Assembly: GCA_003220985.1 (NCBI GenBank)
Contig: QHTY01000252.1
Span: 423-8,080, forward strand
Direction of reading: 5' to 3'
DNA length: 7,658 nt
From: Gemmatimonadota bacterium
GTDB lineage: Bacteria > Gemmatimonadota > Gemmatimonadetes > Gemmatimonadales > GWC2-71-9
Part shown: one piece after another, positions 1 through 6,023 of the stretch
How the letters are laid out: the number at the start of each line of letters is the position of its first letter
Position numbering within the stretch: position 1 is the first letter of the stretch
Made by a program: the position numbers and the translations under genes
The notes under the pieces: generated by a model
Told to the model about the DNA's origin: nothing
What the model saw: only the letters and a program-made list of their open reading frames with translations
Databases searched by the model: none

Positions 1-546
1 TGTGCCGCGACGTCCCAGCGCTGCGAAAACGACGGCCGTGTCGATCGTCAGAGGAACCGGCGGCGCCGAGGCGACAGGTCGCGGCGTGCCGGTTTTCGTT
101 AAAGCCCGATCCAACCGGGTCGCGAGGTCAAGCGCGGCTCCCTGGCCGAAGATGTGCACGTAAATGATCTCCGGCTGTTCGCCGACGATGTGATTGTGGA
201 TCGCGGTCACCCCGATGCGTTGGCGCCCCAGCTCGGCGAGTACCGGGCCTAGTTCTGCGGCTGTAAGTACGAGATCACCCATCATCGTCGCGTCGTTGGG
301 CTCCCCGCTGAACCCGGCCCACGCACCAAGCGCGAGCGCCGGTGAGACCATGACGTCTCCGATCCGGACGGTGAGGTCGCGGCGAGGAAGGTTATAGCGG
401 ATGTAGCCAGCCGCACTCGTGGGAGCTGTTCCGAGAATACGCCCCACCGAATCCCAGGCAGCGGTCGACGGCTGTTGCGCGAACGCTTGGGCGGCTCCAG
501 CGCCAACGAGGAAGAAGCATAGAGCGCCTTTCAAGATGCTTTTCAT
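1..546 (-). CDS. Secreted DUF1259 (LppY/LpqO family) protein, 3' end cut by window edge
   Basis: I read 182 codons from ATG at 546 down to base 1 with no stop, so the C-terminus lies outside the window. The start has a good ribosome site, AGAGGAG seven bases upstream. Residues 1-23 form a Sec signal peptide (basic KSILK start, hydrophobic core, likely cut after AFA); there is no lipobox. The mature part reads like the DUF1259 family: SVGRILG at 34-40, YNLPRRDL at 51-58, VMVSPALALGAW at 65-76, and the signature AIHNH at 115-119 followed by E123 and H131 in YVHIFGQG. The H117, H119, E123, H131 cluster looks like a metal site, but that is inference; the family has no firm biochemical role known to me. 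It sits 36 bp after chrA on the same strand, so it is probably the last chr operon gene in view and acts outside the cytoplasmic membrane. Family call is fairly sure; function is open. Confidence 0.85.
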   Translation of the reverse strand, partial: MKSILKGALCFFLVGAGAAQAFAQQPSTAAWDSVGRILGTAPTSAAGYIRYNLPRRDLTVRIGDVMVSPALALGAWAGFSGEPNDATMMGDLVLTAAELGPVLAELGRQRIGVTAIHNHIVGEQPEIIYVHIFGQGAALDLATRLDRALTKTGTPRPVASAPPVPLTIDTAVVFAALGRRGT

Positions 547-582
547 TGACGAACTCCTCTGTTTCGTGATGGTGGCAGCTAC

Positions 583-1743
583 CTACAACGCATGCTTCAG
601 GAGCAAGCCGACGACCCCGGACGCCGCGATAAGCGCGGGTTCGGGAACGCGCTTCATCGTCACGATGACAGCCAGCGTGACTGCGCAGATGAGGACGGTC
701 GGCAAATCGACGAGGGCACGCCGGCCGAGCACGAGCACCGCCCCGGCGATCGCACCGGATGCGGCCGCCGTGACTCCGTCGACGAATGCCTTGATGCGCG
801 GGCTCTCGGCAAATCGGCGAAAATGCGGTGCCGCAAGCACGGTCACGAAATACACCGGCGCGAACACGCCGATCGCCGCGACGGTAGCCCCGACTGGCCC
901 CGCGACGAGGTAACCGATGAACGCCACGGTGATCACGACCGGGCCCGGCGTGATCATCGAGACGGCGACCGCATCCAGGAACTGCCGCTCCGTGAGCCAA
1001 TGGAACTGCTCCACGACGCCCCCGTGCAGGAACGGCACGATCGCGAGCCCGCTGCCAAACACGAAGAGTCCTGCGGCGGCAAAGTACGCGAATACTTTCC
1101 AGAGCACCCCCACGGATGCCGCCCCAGTGAGACCCGATGTAAGCCACGCTGGCCACGGCGCGAGGAGCAGCGCCTTGCTCGGCAGTGACGGGCGTACGCC
1201 GGCGCGGGCGAACAGGGGGATGAGCCCCGAAGCCACGAAAAGCCAGATGATCTCCCGCGCCGTCCAGGCCGTGACGATGAGACTCATCGCGAAAAGTCCC
1301 CAGAGCAATCGGTCCCGCCCTAGAGTGGTCCGCGCAAGTCTCGCGGCGCTCCACGCGATAATCGCGATGACCGCGGCTCCAATGCCGTAGAACAGCGCCT
1401 GCATCCAGGCGAGCCCCCCGAACTTGAGGTACAGCGCCGAGAGGGCGAGCACCATGAGGAACGACGGCGCTACGAACGCGATTCCTACGAGTGTCGCGCC
1501 CAGTACGCGGCCACGAACCCAGCCGAGGTAGATGGCGAGTTGGGCCGCGAGCGGACCCGGGGCGAGCTGCGCGAGCGCGAGCCCCTGCTTGTAGTCGTCC
1601 GGCGCGATCCACCCACGCTCGTCCACGAGATCGCGCTGCATGTAGCCCGCGAGCGCGATCGGTCCGCCGAACCCCCACGTGCCGAGCTTGAGGAAGTAGA
1701 GAACGAAATCCCAGAGCGTGGCGCGGGTCGGCGGGGGCTTCAT
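583..1743 (-). CDS. chrA: Chromate transporter ChrA (long, two-domain CHR family)
   Basis: This 386-residue inner-membrane protein belongs to the CHR superfamily, whose studied members export chromate from the cytoplasm. The length is that of the long, duplicated form. The N-terminal half carries the signature GTWGFGGPIAL (21-31) and LAQLAPGPLAAQ (57-68). The C-terminal half repeats the plan with FVFGSGLAIVPFL (227-239) and SMITPGPVVITVAFIGY (262-278). About ten or more hydrophobic segments are visible, for example at 82-106, 115-132, 145-175, 205-230, 262-305 and 325-362. The start ATG overlaps the chrB stop as ATGA (1740-1743), implying translational coupling, and there is no separate ribosome site of note. 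Both proline-glycine motifs are intact and I see no frameshift, so the transporter looks functional. CHR proteins can also carry sulfate or other oxyanions, but the ChrB neighbours favour chromate. Confidence 0.96.
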   Translation of the reverse strand: MKPPPTRATLWDFVLYFLKLGTWGFGGPIALAGYMQRDLVDERGWIAPDDYKQGLALAQLAPGPLAAQLAIYLGWVRGRVLGATLVGIAFVAPSFLMVLALSALYLKFGGLAWMQALFYGIGAAVIAIIAWSAARLARTTLGRDRLLWGLFAMSLIVTAWTAREIIWLFVASGLIPLFARAGVRPSLPSKALLLAPWPAWLTSGLTGAASVGVLWKVFAYFAAAGLFVFGSGLAIVPFLHGGVVEQFHWLTERQFLDAVAVSMITPGPVVITVAFIGYLVAGPVGATVAAIGVFAPVYFVTVLAAPHFRRFAESPRIKAFVDGVTAAASGAIAGAVLVLGRRALVDLPTVLICAVTLAVIVTMKRVPEPALIAASGVVGLLLKHAL

Positions 1744-2486
1744 CGCGACGCCTGATAGAGGTTGTCGAACACGACCGCGCCGAGACGGAGGCGCGTAGCG
1801 TCGGTAGCGTGCTTCCGGGCGATTCCCGCGAGCAAGCGCTCGACACCTGTAGCCTCAGCGCGGCCGAACTTCTCGTCCTTGCAGTCGATGTCGTGCACGA
1901 TCTCGCCGATCGCGCGCAGCGCGGGGTCGCGCAGTCGAAACCGCCGGAGCAGCGTCTCGAAGGTGCAGCGATCGCCTTCGTGCGTGTACTCGGCTTCGAA
2001 CATGTCGAAGCGCAGCTCGCTCTTGCGAGGCGAGTAGCCCTCGGGAGCCACGAATTTGAAACGGGCTGCCGGATCGATGAAGCGCTTGATGAGCCACGCA
2101 CTCGCGATGCGATCCACGAACACGCCCCGGCGCGTGACCCACGTCCGCCCGTGCATCCGCCCCGTTCGGCGGGCAGTACGAGTCCTGCGAATAGCCCGTC
2201 GTTTGCCGGCCTTGCGGAACAACGCTTCGATGTCGCGGTCGCTCAAGCCGCCCACGAAATCCCCTCGGAACACCGACGCCTCGCCGCCGCCTGCCTCGAT
2301 CTCCTCCAGCAGCCAGCGAAAGTCTTCGACTGCCTGATCGTTGTACGGGAGCACCCACACCGAGTTCTTGACCGGCACCGCGCCGATGCGCTGCAGCCTG
2401 CGCCACACCTTGACCCGGAAGTAGTCGGGCTTCGGCGGAATCTGGTGGAACAGCAGGAGCCAACGTCCGGTCGGTGTGCCTTTCAC
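1740..2486 (-). CDS. chrB: ChrB-type chromate resistance protein, N- and C-terminal domains, shortened linker
   Basis: ChrB proteins control chr operons in response to chromate. Residues 8-90 (from the GTG start) match the ChrB N-terminal domain: RWLLLFHQIPPKP at 8-20, VKNSVWVLP at 39-47, WLLEEIEAGGGEA at 58-70. Residues 114-248 match the ChrB C-terminal domain: RTWVTRRGVFVDRIASAWLI at 114-133, FDMFEAEYTHEGDRCTFE at 160-177, EIVHDIDCKD at 195-204. I chose GTG at 2486, four bases after the upstream stop, because homologues start just before the WLLL strand. An in-frame ATG at 2537 would add 17 proline-rich residues and overlap the upstream gene by 47 bp; neither start has a clear ribosome site. 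Typical ChrB, as I recall the family, has roughly 80-90 more residues of helical sequence between the domains; here they are joined by a very basic stretch (91-113). The reading frame is open throughout. Downstream it overlaps chrA by 4 bp. Confidence 0.9.
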   Translation of the reverse strand: MKGTPTGRWLLLFHQIPPKPDYFRVKVWRRLQRIGAVPVKNSVWVLPYNDQAVEDFRWLLEEIEAGGGEASVFRGDFVGGLSDRDIEALFRKAGKRRAIRRTRTARRTGRMHGRTWVTRRGVFVDRIASAWLIKRFIDPAARFKFVAPEGYSPRKSELRFDMFEAEYTHEGDRCTFETLLRRFRLRDPALRAIGEIVHDIDCKDEKFGRAEATGVERLLAGIARKHATDATRLRLGAVVFDNLYQASR

Positions 2487-2490
2487 GACA

Positions 2491-2934
2491 TCAGGCGGGG
2501 GCGGGGACGCGCCCCTTGGCGTGCTGGAGCCACGCATACAGCGCGTCGTAGATGACGAACCCGGGGGCTAGCAATTCGTGATCATCTCGGAACAGTTGCG
2601 ACAAGCCCAACGAGATGGCGAGCAACCCTGCCGCTTGCGGGGCGAGGTCCAGACGATCGGTGTCGGCCCCGCGGACGATAACCGCCAGCTCGTGCAAGGC
2701 GGGATCAGTCAAGCGGTACTTCTGGAGGAAGGCGTCGAAGCTGCACAAAGGCCCATCGTGAGAAAGTCCCACGCCTTCGACATCGTACGGGATCGCATCG
2801 AGCTCGGTGGCACGGGCGCGGACCTCCGCGGGTGGTGCAAAGAGAAACTCGGCCTGCCGATCGATGAATCGCGTGATCAGCCACGGGCATGCGACGCGAT
2901 CGATCTTCGGATGCTCACGAGTAATCCATCGCAT
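2491..2934 (-). CDS. Stand-alone ChrB C-terminal-domain protein
   Basis: This 147-residue protein is the ChrB C-terminal domain alone, a cytoplasmic domain that occurs either fused to the ChrB N-domain or as a single-domain chromate resistance protein. The opening RWITREHPKIDRVACPWLI (2-20) and TRFID (21-25) match the matching part of the two-domain ChrB next door (TWVTRRGVFVDRIASAWLI, KRFID). It keeps the middle block in altered form: SHDGPLCSFDAFL, against THEGDRCTFETLL in the neighbour. I chose ATG 2934, with GGAG five bases upstream, over the in-frame ATG at 2964, since homologues start at MRWITRE. It is the first gene of the chr operon and its TGA lies 4 bp before the GTG of chrB. The two ChrB domains are clearly diverged paralogues, not a recent duplication. 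A sensing or accessory role in chromate response is inferred. Confidence 0.88.
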   Translation of the reverse strand: MRWITREHPKIDRVACPWLITRFIDRQAEFLFAPPAEVRARATELDAIPYDVEGVGLSHDGPLCSFDAFLQKYRLTDPALHELAVIVRGADTDRLDLAPQAAGLLAISLGLSQLFRDDHELLAPGFVIYDALYAWLQHAKGRVPAPA

Positions 2935-2969
2935 AGAAGCTCCGGCGCTGCATGAACGCATCACGGTTG

Positions 2970-2990
2970 ACTATAACAAGTGTATCATCG
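2970..2990 (-). promoter_or_regulatory. Putative chr operon promoter with overlapping operator-like element, in a divergent intergenic region
   Basis: Read on the minus strand, TGTTATAGT (2978-2970) is an extended -10 box (TGnTATAAT with one mismatch), about 36 bp before the ATG at 2934. No good -35 box stands 16-18 bp upstream, as is common for extended -10 promoters. TACACTTGTT (2984-2975) overlaps it and matches the TACA-N2-TGTA dyad of BlaI/CopY-type repressors at 7 of 8 fixed positions. The PepSY gene diverges from the same region; its best candidate -10 on the plus strand is TATCAT at 2983-2988, without a convincing -35. These are eye-made matches in a short stretch. No BlaI-type repressor gene is in the window. 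Confidence 0.35.
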
Positions 2991-3045
2991 ATCGTTCGAG
3001 CGGGCTAGGACATCACTTCACTACACCGAGATCGGGGGGCGTTGT

Positions 3046-3573
3046 ATGAAGATGACGATGAAGGCGTGGCTTGTTCCGGTTCTCGCGGTCGCAGCAGTGT
3101 GCTTGGGAACCACGCTCGCGGCCCAGGACAAAGAAGAAGAGGAAGGGAACCCGGCTGCGGCAGCAAAGGCAGCACTGAGCGCTCGCGTGTCCCTTGATCG
3201 TGGTCTGGCGGCGAGCGCGAGCCACGGGCGGCCGATTTCAGCCAAATTCGAGACCGATGAGGGGAAGTCGCAGCTTTCCGTCTACACGATGAAAGGCGAC
3301 AAGTTCTTCGAGGTGAGCATCGATCCCGCCACCGGACGGGTCATCAAGGCCGAGCCGATTGCAGACGGCGAAGATTACACCGCTGCACAGAGTCAGAGCT
3401 CGGCGATGGCCAAGGCGAAGGTCTCGCTGCGGGCAGCGGTGGCGACGGCCCTGCGGAGCAACGCCGGCTTCCGCGCAGTTAGCGTTACGCCGTCGTTGAA
3501 GGATGGCCGCGCCACCGCCGATGTGACGCTCGCAAAGGGCGAGGAGCTAAAGACGGTTTCGGTCCCGTTGTAA
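3046..3573 (+). CDS. Secreted PepSY-domain protein
   Basis: This 175-residue protein starts at ATG 3046, after a G-run (GGGGGG, 3034-3039) that can act as the ribosome site. An upstream in-frame ATG at 2980 would put 22 unlikely residues before the signal peptide. Residues 1-26 are a Sec signal (MKMTMK, then a hydrophobic core to LAA). An acidic EEEE patch follows. Residues 40-107 look like one PepSY unit, with strands around AKFETDEGKSQLSVY (67-80-ish) and FFEVSIDPATGRVIKAEPI (88-106). Residues 121-171 look like a second, ending GFRAVSVTPSLKDGRATADV (141-160). PepSY domains are small extracytoplasmic modules linked to peptidase inhibition or metal and redox processes; the exact role here is unknown. 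It is divergent from the chr operon and may share its control region. A hairpin follows 38 bp after the stop. Confidence 0.85.
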   Translation: MKMTMKAWLVPVLAVAAVCLGTTLAAQDKEEEEGNPAAAAKAALSARVSLDRGLAASASHGRPISAKFETDEGKSQLSVYTMKGDKFFEVSIDPATGRVIKAEPIADGEDYTAAQSQSSAMAKAKVSLRAAVATALRSNAGFRAVSVTPSLKDGRATADVTLAKGEELKTVSVPL

Positions 3574-4192
3574 CGAGAACAGCACGCGAGCTCTCGATTC
3601 GTAATCCTGCACGGCCAGCGCACACCAGCGCTGGCCGTTGTGAATCCCTAATCGCGTCGCGTCGCGGGGCCTCTTGAGCTGCGCGTACTTTGAGTAATGG
3701 ACGCGCCACCGTCGGTCGGGAGCGGAATTCTTGACGCCCGTCAGGAACGCGAGCCGGAACGCCATCCCTGGCCCACGAATCGTCGGATTCGAGCCTGGAC
3801 ACGGGCACCTGGAGCCGCACAACCACTTCCGCGCCCCGTTCGGTTTCCGCGCTGCAGCAGCTGATTCTGCCGCCATGCGTCTCGGTGAGCCGACGCGCCA
3901 GCGGCCCGCCGCTGTAAGGGACCTGGTCGCGCACAGTTATGACGACGTGATTGTCCTCAAACACGACGTGCACGAGGTTACGTTTCGTCAGCGAGTAGAG
4001 GGAGGCGGACTCAAGGACGTCGGCGATGACGTCCGCGACTGGGAACAGGTCGCGTCCAGTGTCGGTGGACGAGTCAACCAGATCGACCATCATCCTCTGT
4101 CCACGTCGCGCGAGATCCGGTCCCACGCTCTCGAGCACAGCCTCCATGACGTCGGACAGTGTTGTCAGCGGGACTTGCTGGTGGGTCGTCAT
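3485..4192 (-). CDS. Degenerate histidine-kinase-like ATPase domain protein, no phosphorylation domain
   Basis: This is a 235-residue open frame from ATG 4192, with GGAG eight bases upstream. Residues 7-130 align by eye to the linker and HATPase_c half of sensor kinases: LTTLSDVMEAVLESVGPDLA (9-28) matches the post-HisKA linker, residues 52-65 take the place of the N-box helix, HVVITVRD (82-89) is the strand before the usual G1 box, and ETHGGRISCCS (94-104) to GAEVVVRLQVPV (120-131) is the final sheet. What is missing stands out: no HisKA histidine, no NxxxNA N-box asparagine, and no DxGxGI, F-box or GxGLGL; residues 90-93 jump straight from VRD to the last strands. So ATP binding is unlikely. 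The last ~100 residues have no recognisable fold and are rich in Arg and Pro; the frame runs 89 bp into the 3' end of the convergent PepSY gene, which suggests an eroded or lost stop. It could be a pseudokinase or a decaying gene. Confidence 0.6.
   Translation of the reverse strand: MTTHQQVPLTTLSDVMEAVLESVGPDLARRGQRMMVDLVDSSTDTGRDLFPVADVIADVLESASLYSLTKRNLVHVVFEDNHVVITVRDQVPYSGGPLARRLTETHGGRISCCSAETERGAEVVVRLQVPVSRLESDDSWARDGVPARVPDGRQEFRSRPTVARPLLKVRAAQEAPRRDAIRDSQRPALVCAGRAGLRIESSRAVLVTTGPKPSLAPRPLRASHRRWRGHPSTTA
3611..3638 (+). terminator. Perfect 11-bp stem-loop after the PepSY gene
   Basis: ACGGCCAGCGC (3611-3621) and GCGCTGGCCGT (3628-3638) are exact reverse complements around the 6-base loop ACACCA. 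The stem is GC-rich and begins 38 bp after the PepSY stop. The following bases (TGTGAATCCC) are not T-rich, so this is a weak Rho-independent terminator at best, or an mRNA-stabilising hairpin. It also lies inside the 3' part of the antisense kinase-like gene, so it could act on convergent transcripts. Confidence 0.55.
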
Positions 4193-4335
4193 CGTGAGTG
4201 CTCCGGACCGGGGTCGTTATCGCCGAGCGGAATCTTGCGAACGGTAAGAAGCAACAAGACGGTGGAGGTCCTACACAATGAGTCCTTCGATGGAATCGGA
4301 CTGCAGCCGAAGGATTAGCACTTCTGGAGGACTAA
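4193..4335. other. Leader between the oxidase remnant and the kinase-like gene
   Basis: This 143-bp stretch, with the oxidase remnant and the unassigned bases 4441-4563, makes up the only gap of more than 300 bases without an intact gene. The only element I can support is the GGAG ribosome site of the kinase-like gene (4202-4205). I see no clear promoter, terminator or repeat. Confidence 0.4.
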
Positions 4336-4440
4336 TCACACCACGTTGAAGTGCGCCATCATGCCTGCGGCGTGGTGCTCGAGAATGTGGCAGTGATACA
4401 TCCAGCTGGCAGGTCCCATCGAGGGCATCGGTAAGACGAA
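4336..4440 (-). pseudogene. 3' remnant of a multicopper oxidase gene
   Basis: Read on the minus strand, this ends GPASWMYHCHILEHHAAGMM, then AHFNVV and a TGA at 4338-4336. The HCHILEHHxxGM pattern is the C-terminal type 1/type 3 copper ligand block of multicopper oxidases (laccase, CueO and CopA families). Only about the last 26 residues are recognisable. The frame stays open back to 4563 but the sequence there (RKYSRGVPTARSTC and so on) does not look like oxidase, and the cupredoxin domains and the other copper motifs (HxHG) are absent. The preceding gene is an unrelated DNA glycosylase, so this is what is left after a deletion or rearrangement. It cannot make an active enzyme. Base positions of the HCH codons are 4387-4395. 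Confidence 0.85.
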
Positions 4441-4563
4441 GGGGAGGGGTCGGGAAGGACAGGTGGATCGCGCGGTGGGCACGCCGCGGGAGTACTTCCT
4501 GCGCTTCGCCGTTTTGGCGCGACGGCAGCGGGGTACCAGTGGAGCCCTCGACCAGAGCTCCGG

Positions 4564-5173
4564 TCAGTTGCGCTGTTTTCGCTGTTCGCTGACTGCTCTC
4601 CAGCAATACCAAGCGGCCACGGTGCGGTAGGGCCGGAAGCGTTCGCCCAGGGCCTGCAGCTCCTTCGGCGTCGGGAGCCGCTTCAAGCCATAAGCCAGTG
4701 CGTAACCTGTGCGAACCCCGTAGTCCCCAACCGGCCACACGTCGAGCCGACGCAATTGAAAGATCAGGAACATCTCCGCGGTCCACGGTCCGATGCCACG
4801 GACGACCGACAACGACGTGACGATGTCCTCGTCGCGGAGCCTGCCGATGCGATGCAGCGGAACGGTTCCATCCACGACCTTCGCCGCGAGATCTCTGATG
4901 GCGGCGACCTTGCTCCACGAGAGTCCCGCGGCGCGAAGCTTTCTGGCGGAAAGTGCGAGGACGGCGTCAGGCGAGAGATCTCCGTCGAACAGGGCGACAA
5001 ATCGTCGGTGGATGGCGGCCGCCCTGTTGATAGAGGATGCTCTCGGCGAGGGCTGCAAAGTGCGGGGTGTCGGGGCGCGGGAGGCGGAAGGGCGCATTTC
5101 GGTCGATCAGCTTCGCCATGACCCGATCACGGCGCGCCACTGCTGCAACCGCTGGGGAAAAGGTGTTCACCAC
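4564..5173 (-). pseudogene. DNA-3-methyladenine glycosylase II-like (HhH-GPD) gene broken by a frameshift
   Basis: Enzymes of this family excise alkylated bases in the cytoplasm. The N-terminal part is read from GTG 5173: VARRDRVMAKLIDRNAPFRL, then FAALAESILYQQ. The rest continues in another frame: NRAAAIHRRFVALFDGD, then the helix-hairpin-helix VVRGIGPWTAEMFLIFQLRR and LDVWPVGDYGVRTGYALAYG, where the Asp of PVGDYG fits the catalytic position, ending FRPYRTVAAWYCWRAVSEQR. The frames cross around 5021-5028, where SILYQQ should run on through about two or three residues into RAAA. The join needs a net loss of two bases modulo three (or a gain of one). The total of about 203 codons fits the family's usual length. 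An in-frame ATG at 5097 gives a 177-residue open frame, but its first 22 residues are out-of-frame sequence and the protein lacks the N-terminal helices. It is either a real pseudogene or an assembly or sequencing indel; the rest of the gene is well kept. Confidence 0.85.
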
Positions 5174-5337
5174 GTGGCGTAACGCTACTCACGAGGGATT
5201 GGTTGCATGATGGAGTACCGAATCGAACCGCGCGCCGCCTGCGCTGGCCACCGACGAATCATGTGTCACCACCATTGGCACCACGGGATATCATCGATCA
5301 GTTGCCGTTTCGTACACCACTACGGAGTATTGGGGCG

Positions 5338-5691
5338 ATGACCATCGAGATCATTCGCGCTCCGATCACTCGTGCGCACCTTTCCTCACTTGCCGAGGCG
5401 CAGTTCGGTGATATGGTGAAAGGCGTGGTCGACGTGGAGCGGCGAGTGTTGGCCGTCGGTGGTGAGCTGCATTCCGATGAAGAAGCGGCGCTGATCGACG
5501 ACGGGTCGGCGCAGGCGAATCTTTGGGGGATCAACCTGTTTCCGACCGAGCCAGGAGATGGGTGGATCGAATTCGACTCGCTGATCAATGTGCGGCCCGC
5601 GCAGGGGAACCGTTCACGGAATGTCGACGATCCCGACCTCCAGAATCGTATTAGAGAGGTTGTCGCCGGGCTGGTACAAGGGGAGAAATGA
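5338..5691 (+). CDS. DUF5674 family protein
   Basis: This 117-residue cytoplasmic protein matches the DUF5674 family over its whole length. Recognisable blocks are LAEAQFGDMVKGVVDVERR (18-36), VGGELHSDEEAALIDDGS (40-57), NLWGINLFP (61-69) and GWIEFDSLINVRPAQGNRSR (75-94). The family length is about 110 residues, so it is complete. I chose ATG 5338, preceded by GGAG at 5324-5327, over the in-frame ATG at 5203, because homologues begin with this short strand and the extra 45 residues look like untranslated leader. Family function is unknown; the conserved WGIN and EFDSLIN blocks suggest a small alpha/beta fold. Its last codons overlap the next gene's start (ATGA at 5688-5691), so the two are co-translated. 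No signal peptide or membrane segment is visible. Confidence 0.9.
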   Translation: MTIEIIRAPITRAHLSSLAEAQFGDMVKGVVDVERRVLAVGGELHSDEEAALIDDGSAQANLWGINLFPTEPGDGWIEFDSLINVRPAQGNRSRNVDDPDLQNRIREVVAGLVQGEK

Positions 5692-6023
5692 CGGGACACC
5701 AGACACTCGCCGCGGGGCGCTGGATGACGCTGACGCTGGAAGCCCAGTTAGCGAACGTGGGCAGCGAAGTTGATCGTACCATCAGCGCGTGGGAGGCGCA
5801 GCGGTCGGATCGGTTCGACCGGGCCCTGGCGCGGGCTCTCGAGCTGTTTGATCTCACGGCGGGCGATGGCCGATGGCGCGGTCCGCGCCGCCGGGAAGTC
5901 CTCCGCGCGCGGGAGGAGTTCTGCCGGCTCTTTTTTAACCAGGAATATGTTCGGGACGCGGCACGCGCGCTGAGCACCTACTTTCTGCAATTCGCGGTAT
6001 TGGCACAACGGCGGTCGAGTTGA
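5688..6023 (+). CDS. Small helical protein of unknown function coupled to DUF5674
   Basis: This 111-residue protein starts on an ATGA overlap with the DUF5674 stop, with AAGGGGAG two bases upstream of the ATG. A second possible start is ATG 5724 (Met13), directly before LTLEAQLANVGSEV, where homologues may begin. The sequence reads as mostly helical: 17-35, 36-59 (amphipathic, EAQRSDRFDRALARALELFD), 67-85 and 88-107. There are conserved-looking blocks LEAQLANVGSEVDRTI, ALELFDLT and YFLQFA. It has no membrane segment, signal or catalytic motif that I can see. I recall similar small helical proteins beside DUF5674 genes, but cannot confirm this here. The overlap implies matched expression, perhaps as a complex, which is inference. 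It is probably real, given the coupling and a protein-like composition. Confidence 0.75.
   Translation: MTGHQTLAAGRWMTLTLEAQLANVGSEVDRTISAWEAQRSDRFDRALARALELFDLTAGDGRWRGPRRREVLRAREEFCRLFFNQEYVRDAARALSTYFLQFAVLAQRRSS

Noticed and set aside
392..2101. A 569-residue open frame on the minus strand across chrA and part of chrB.
   Set aside because: It is out of frame with the clear ChrA and ChrB proteins on the same strand, is Arg-rich and low in complexity, and is explained by high GC content.
3547..3876. A 109-residue minus-strand frame that overlaps the tail of the kinase-like gene and looks moderately protein-like (WRVHYSKYAQLKRP).
   Set aside because: No known family, overlaps two better-supported genes, and contains the hairpin; I could not show it continues the kinase-like protein after a frameshift.
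3731..4318. A 195-residue plus-strand open frame opposite the kinase-like gene.
   Set aside because: It has no recognisable motif or ribosome site, whereas the minus-strand frame has HATPase-like sequence and a good ribosome site.
4271..4918. A 215-residue minus-strand open frame over the glycosylase and oxidase remnant.
   Set aside because: The glycosylase and oxidase motifs read in a different frame; this frame shows only Arg/His-rich shadow sequence.
5274..5291. TTGGCACCACGGGATAT, which resembles the -24 half of a sigma-54 promoter before the DUF5674 gene.
   Set aside because: The -12 element (TTGC) is missing at the right spacing.
2983..5299. The 11-base sequence TATCATCGATC occurs at 2983-2993 and 5289-5299, both upstream of plus-strand genes.
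   Set aside because: Several 11-base matches are expected by chance in a window this long, and neither copy forms a clear promoter with a -35 box.
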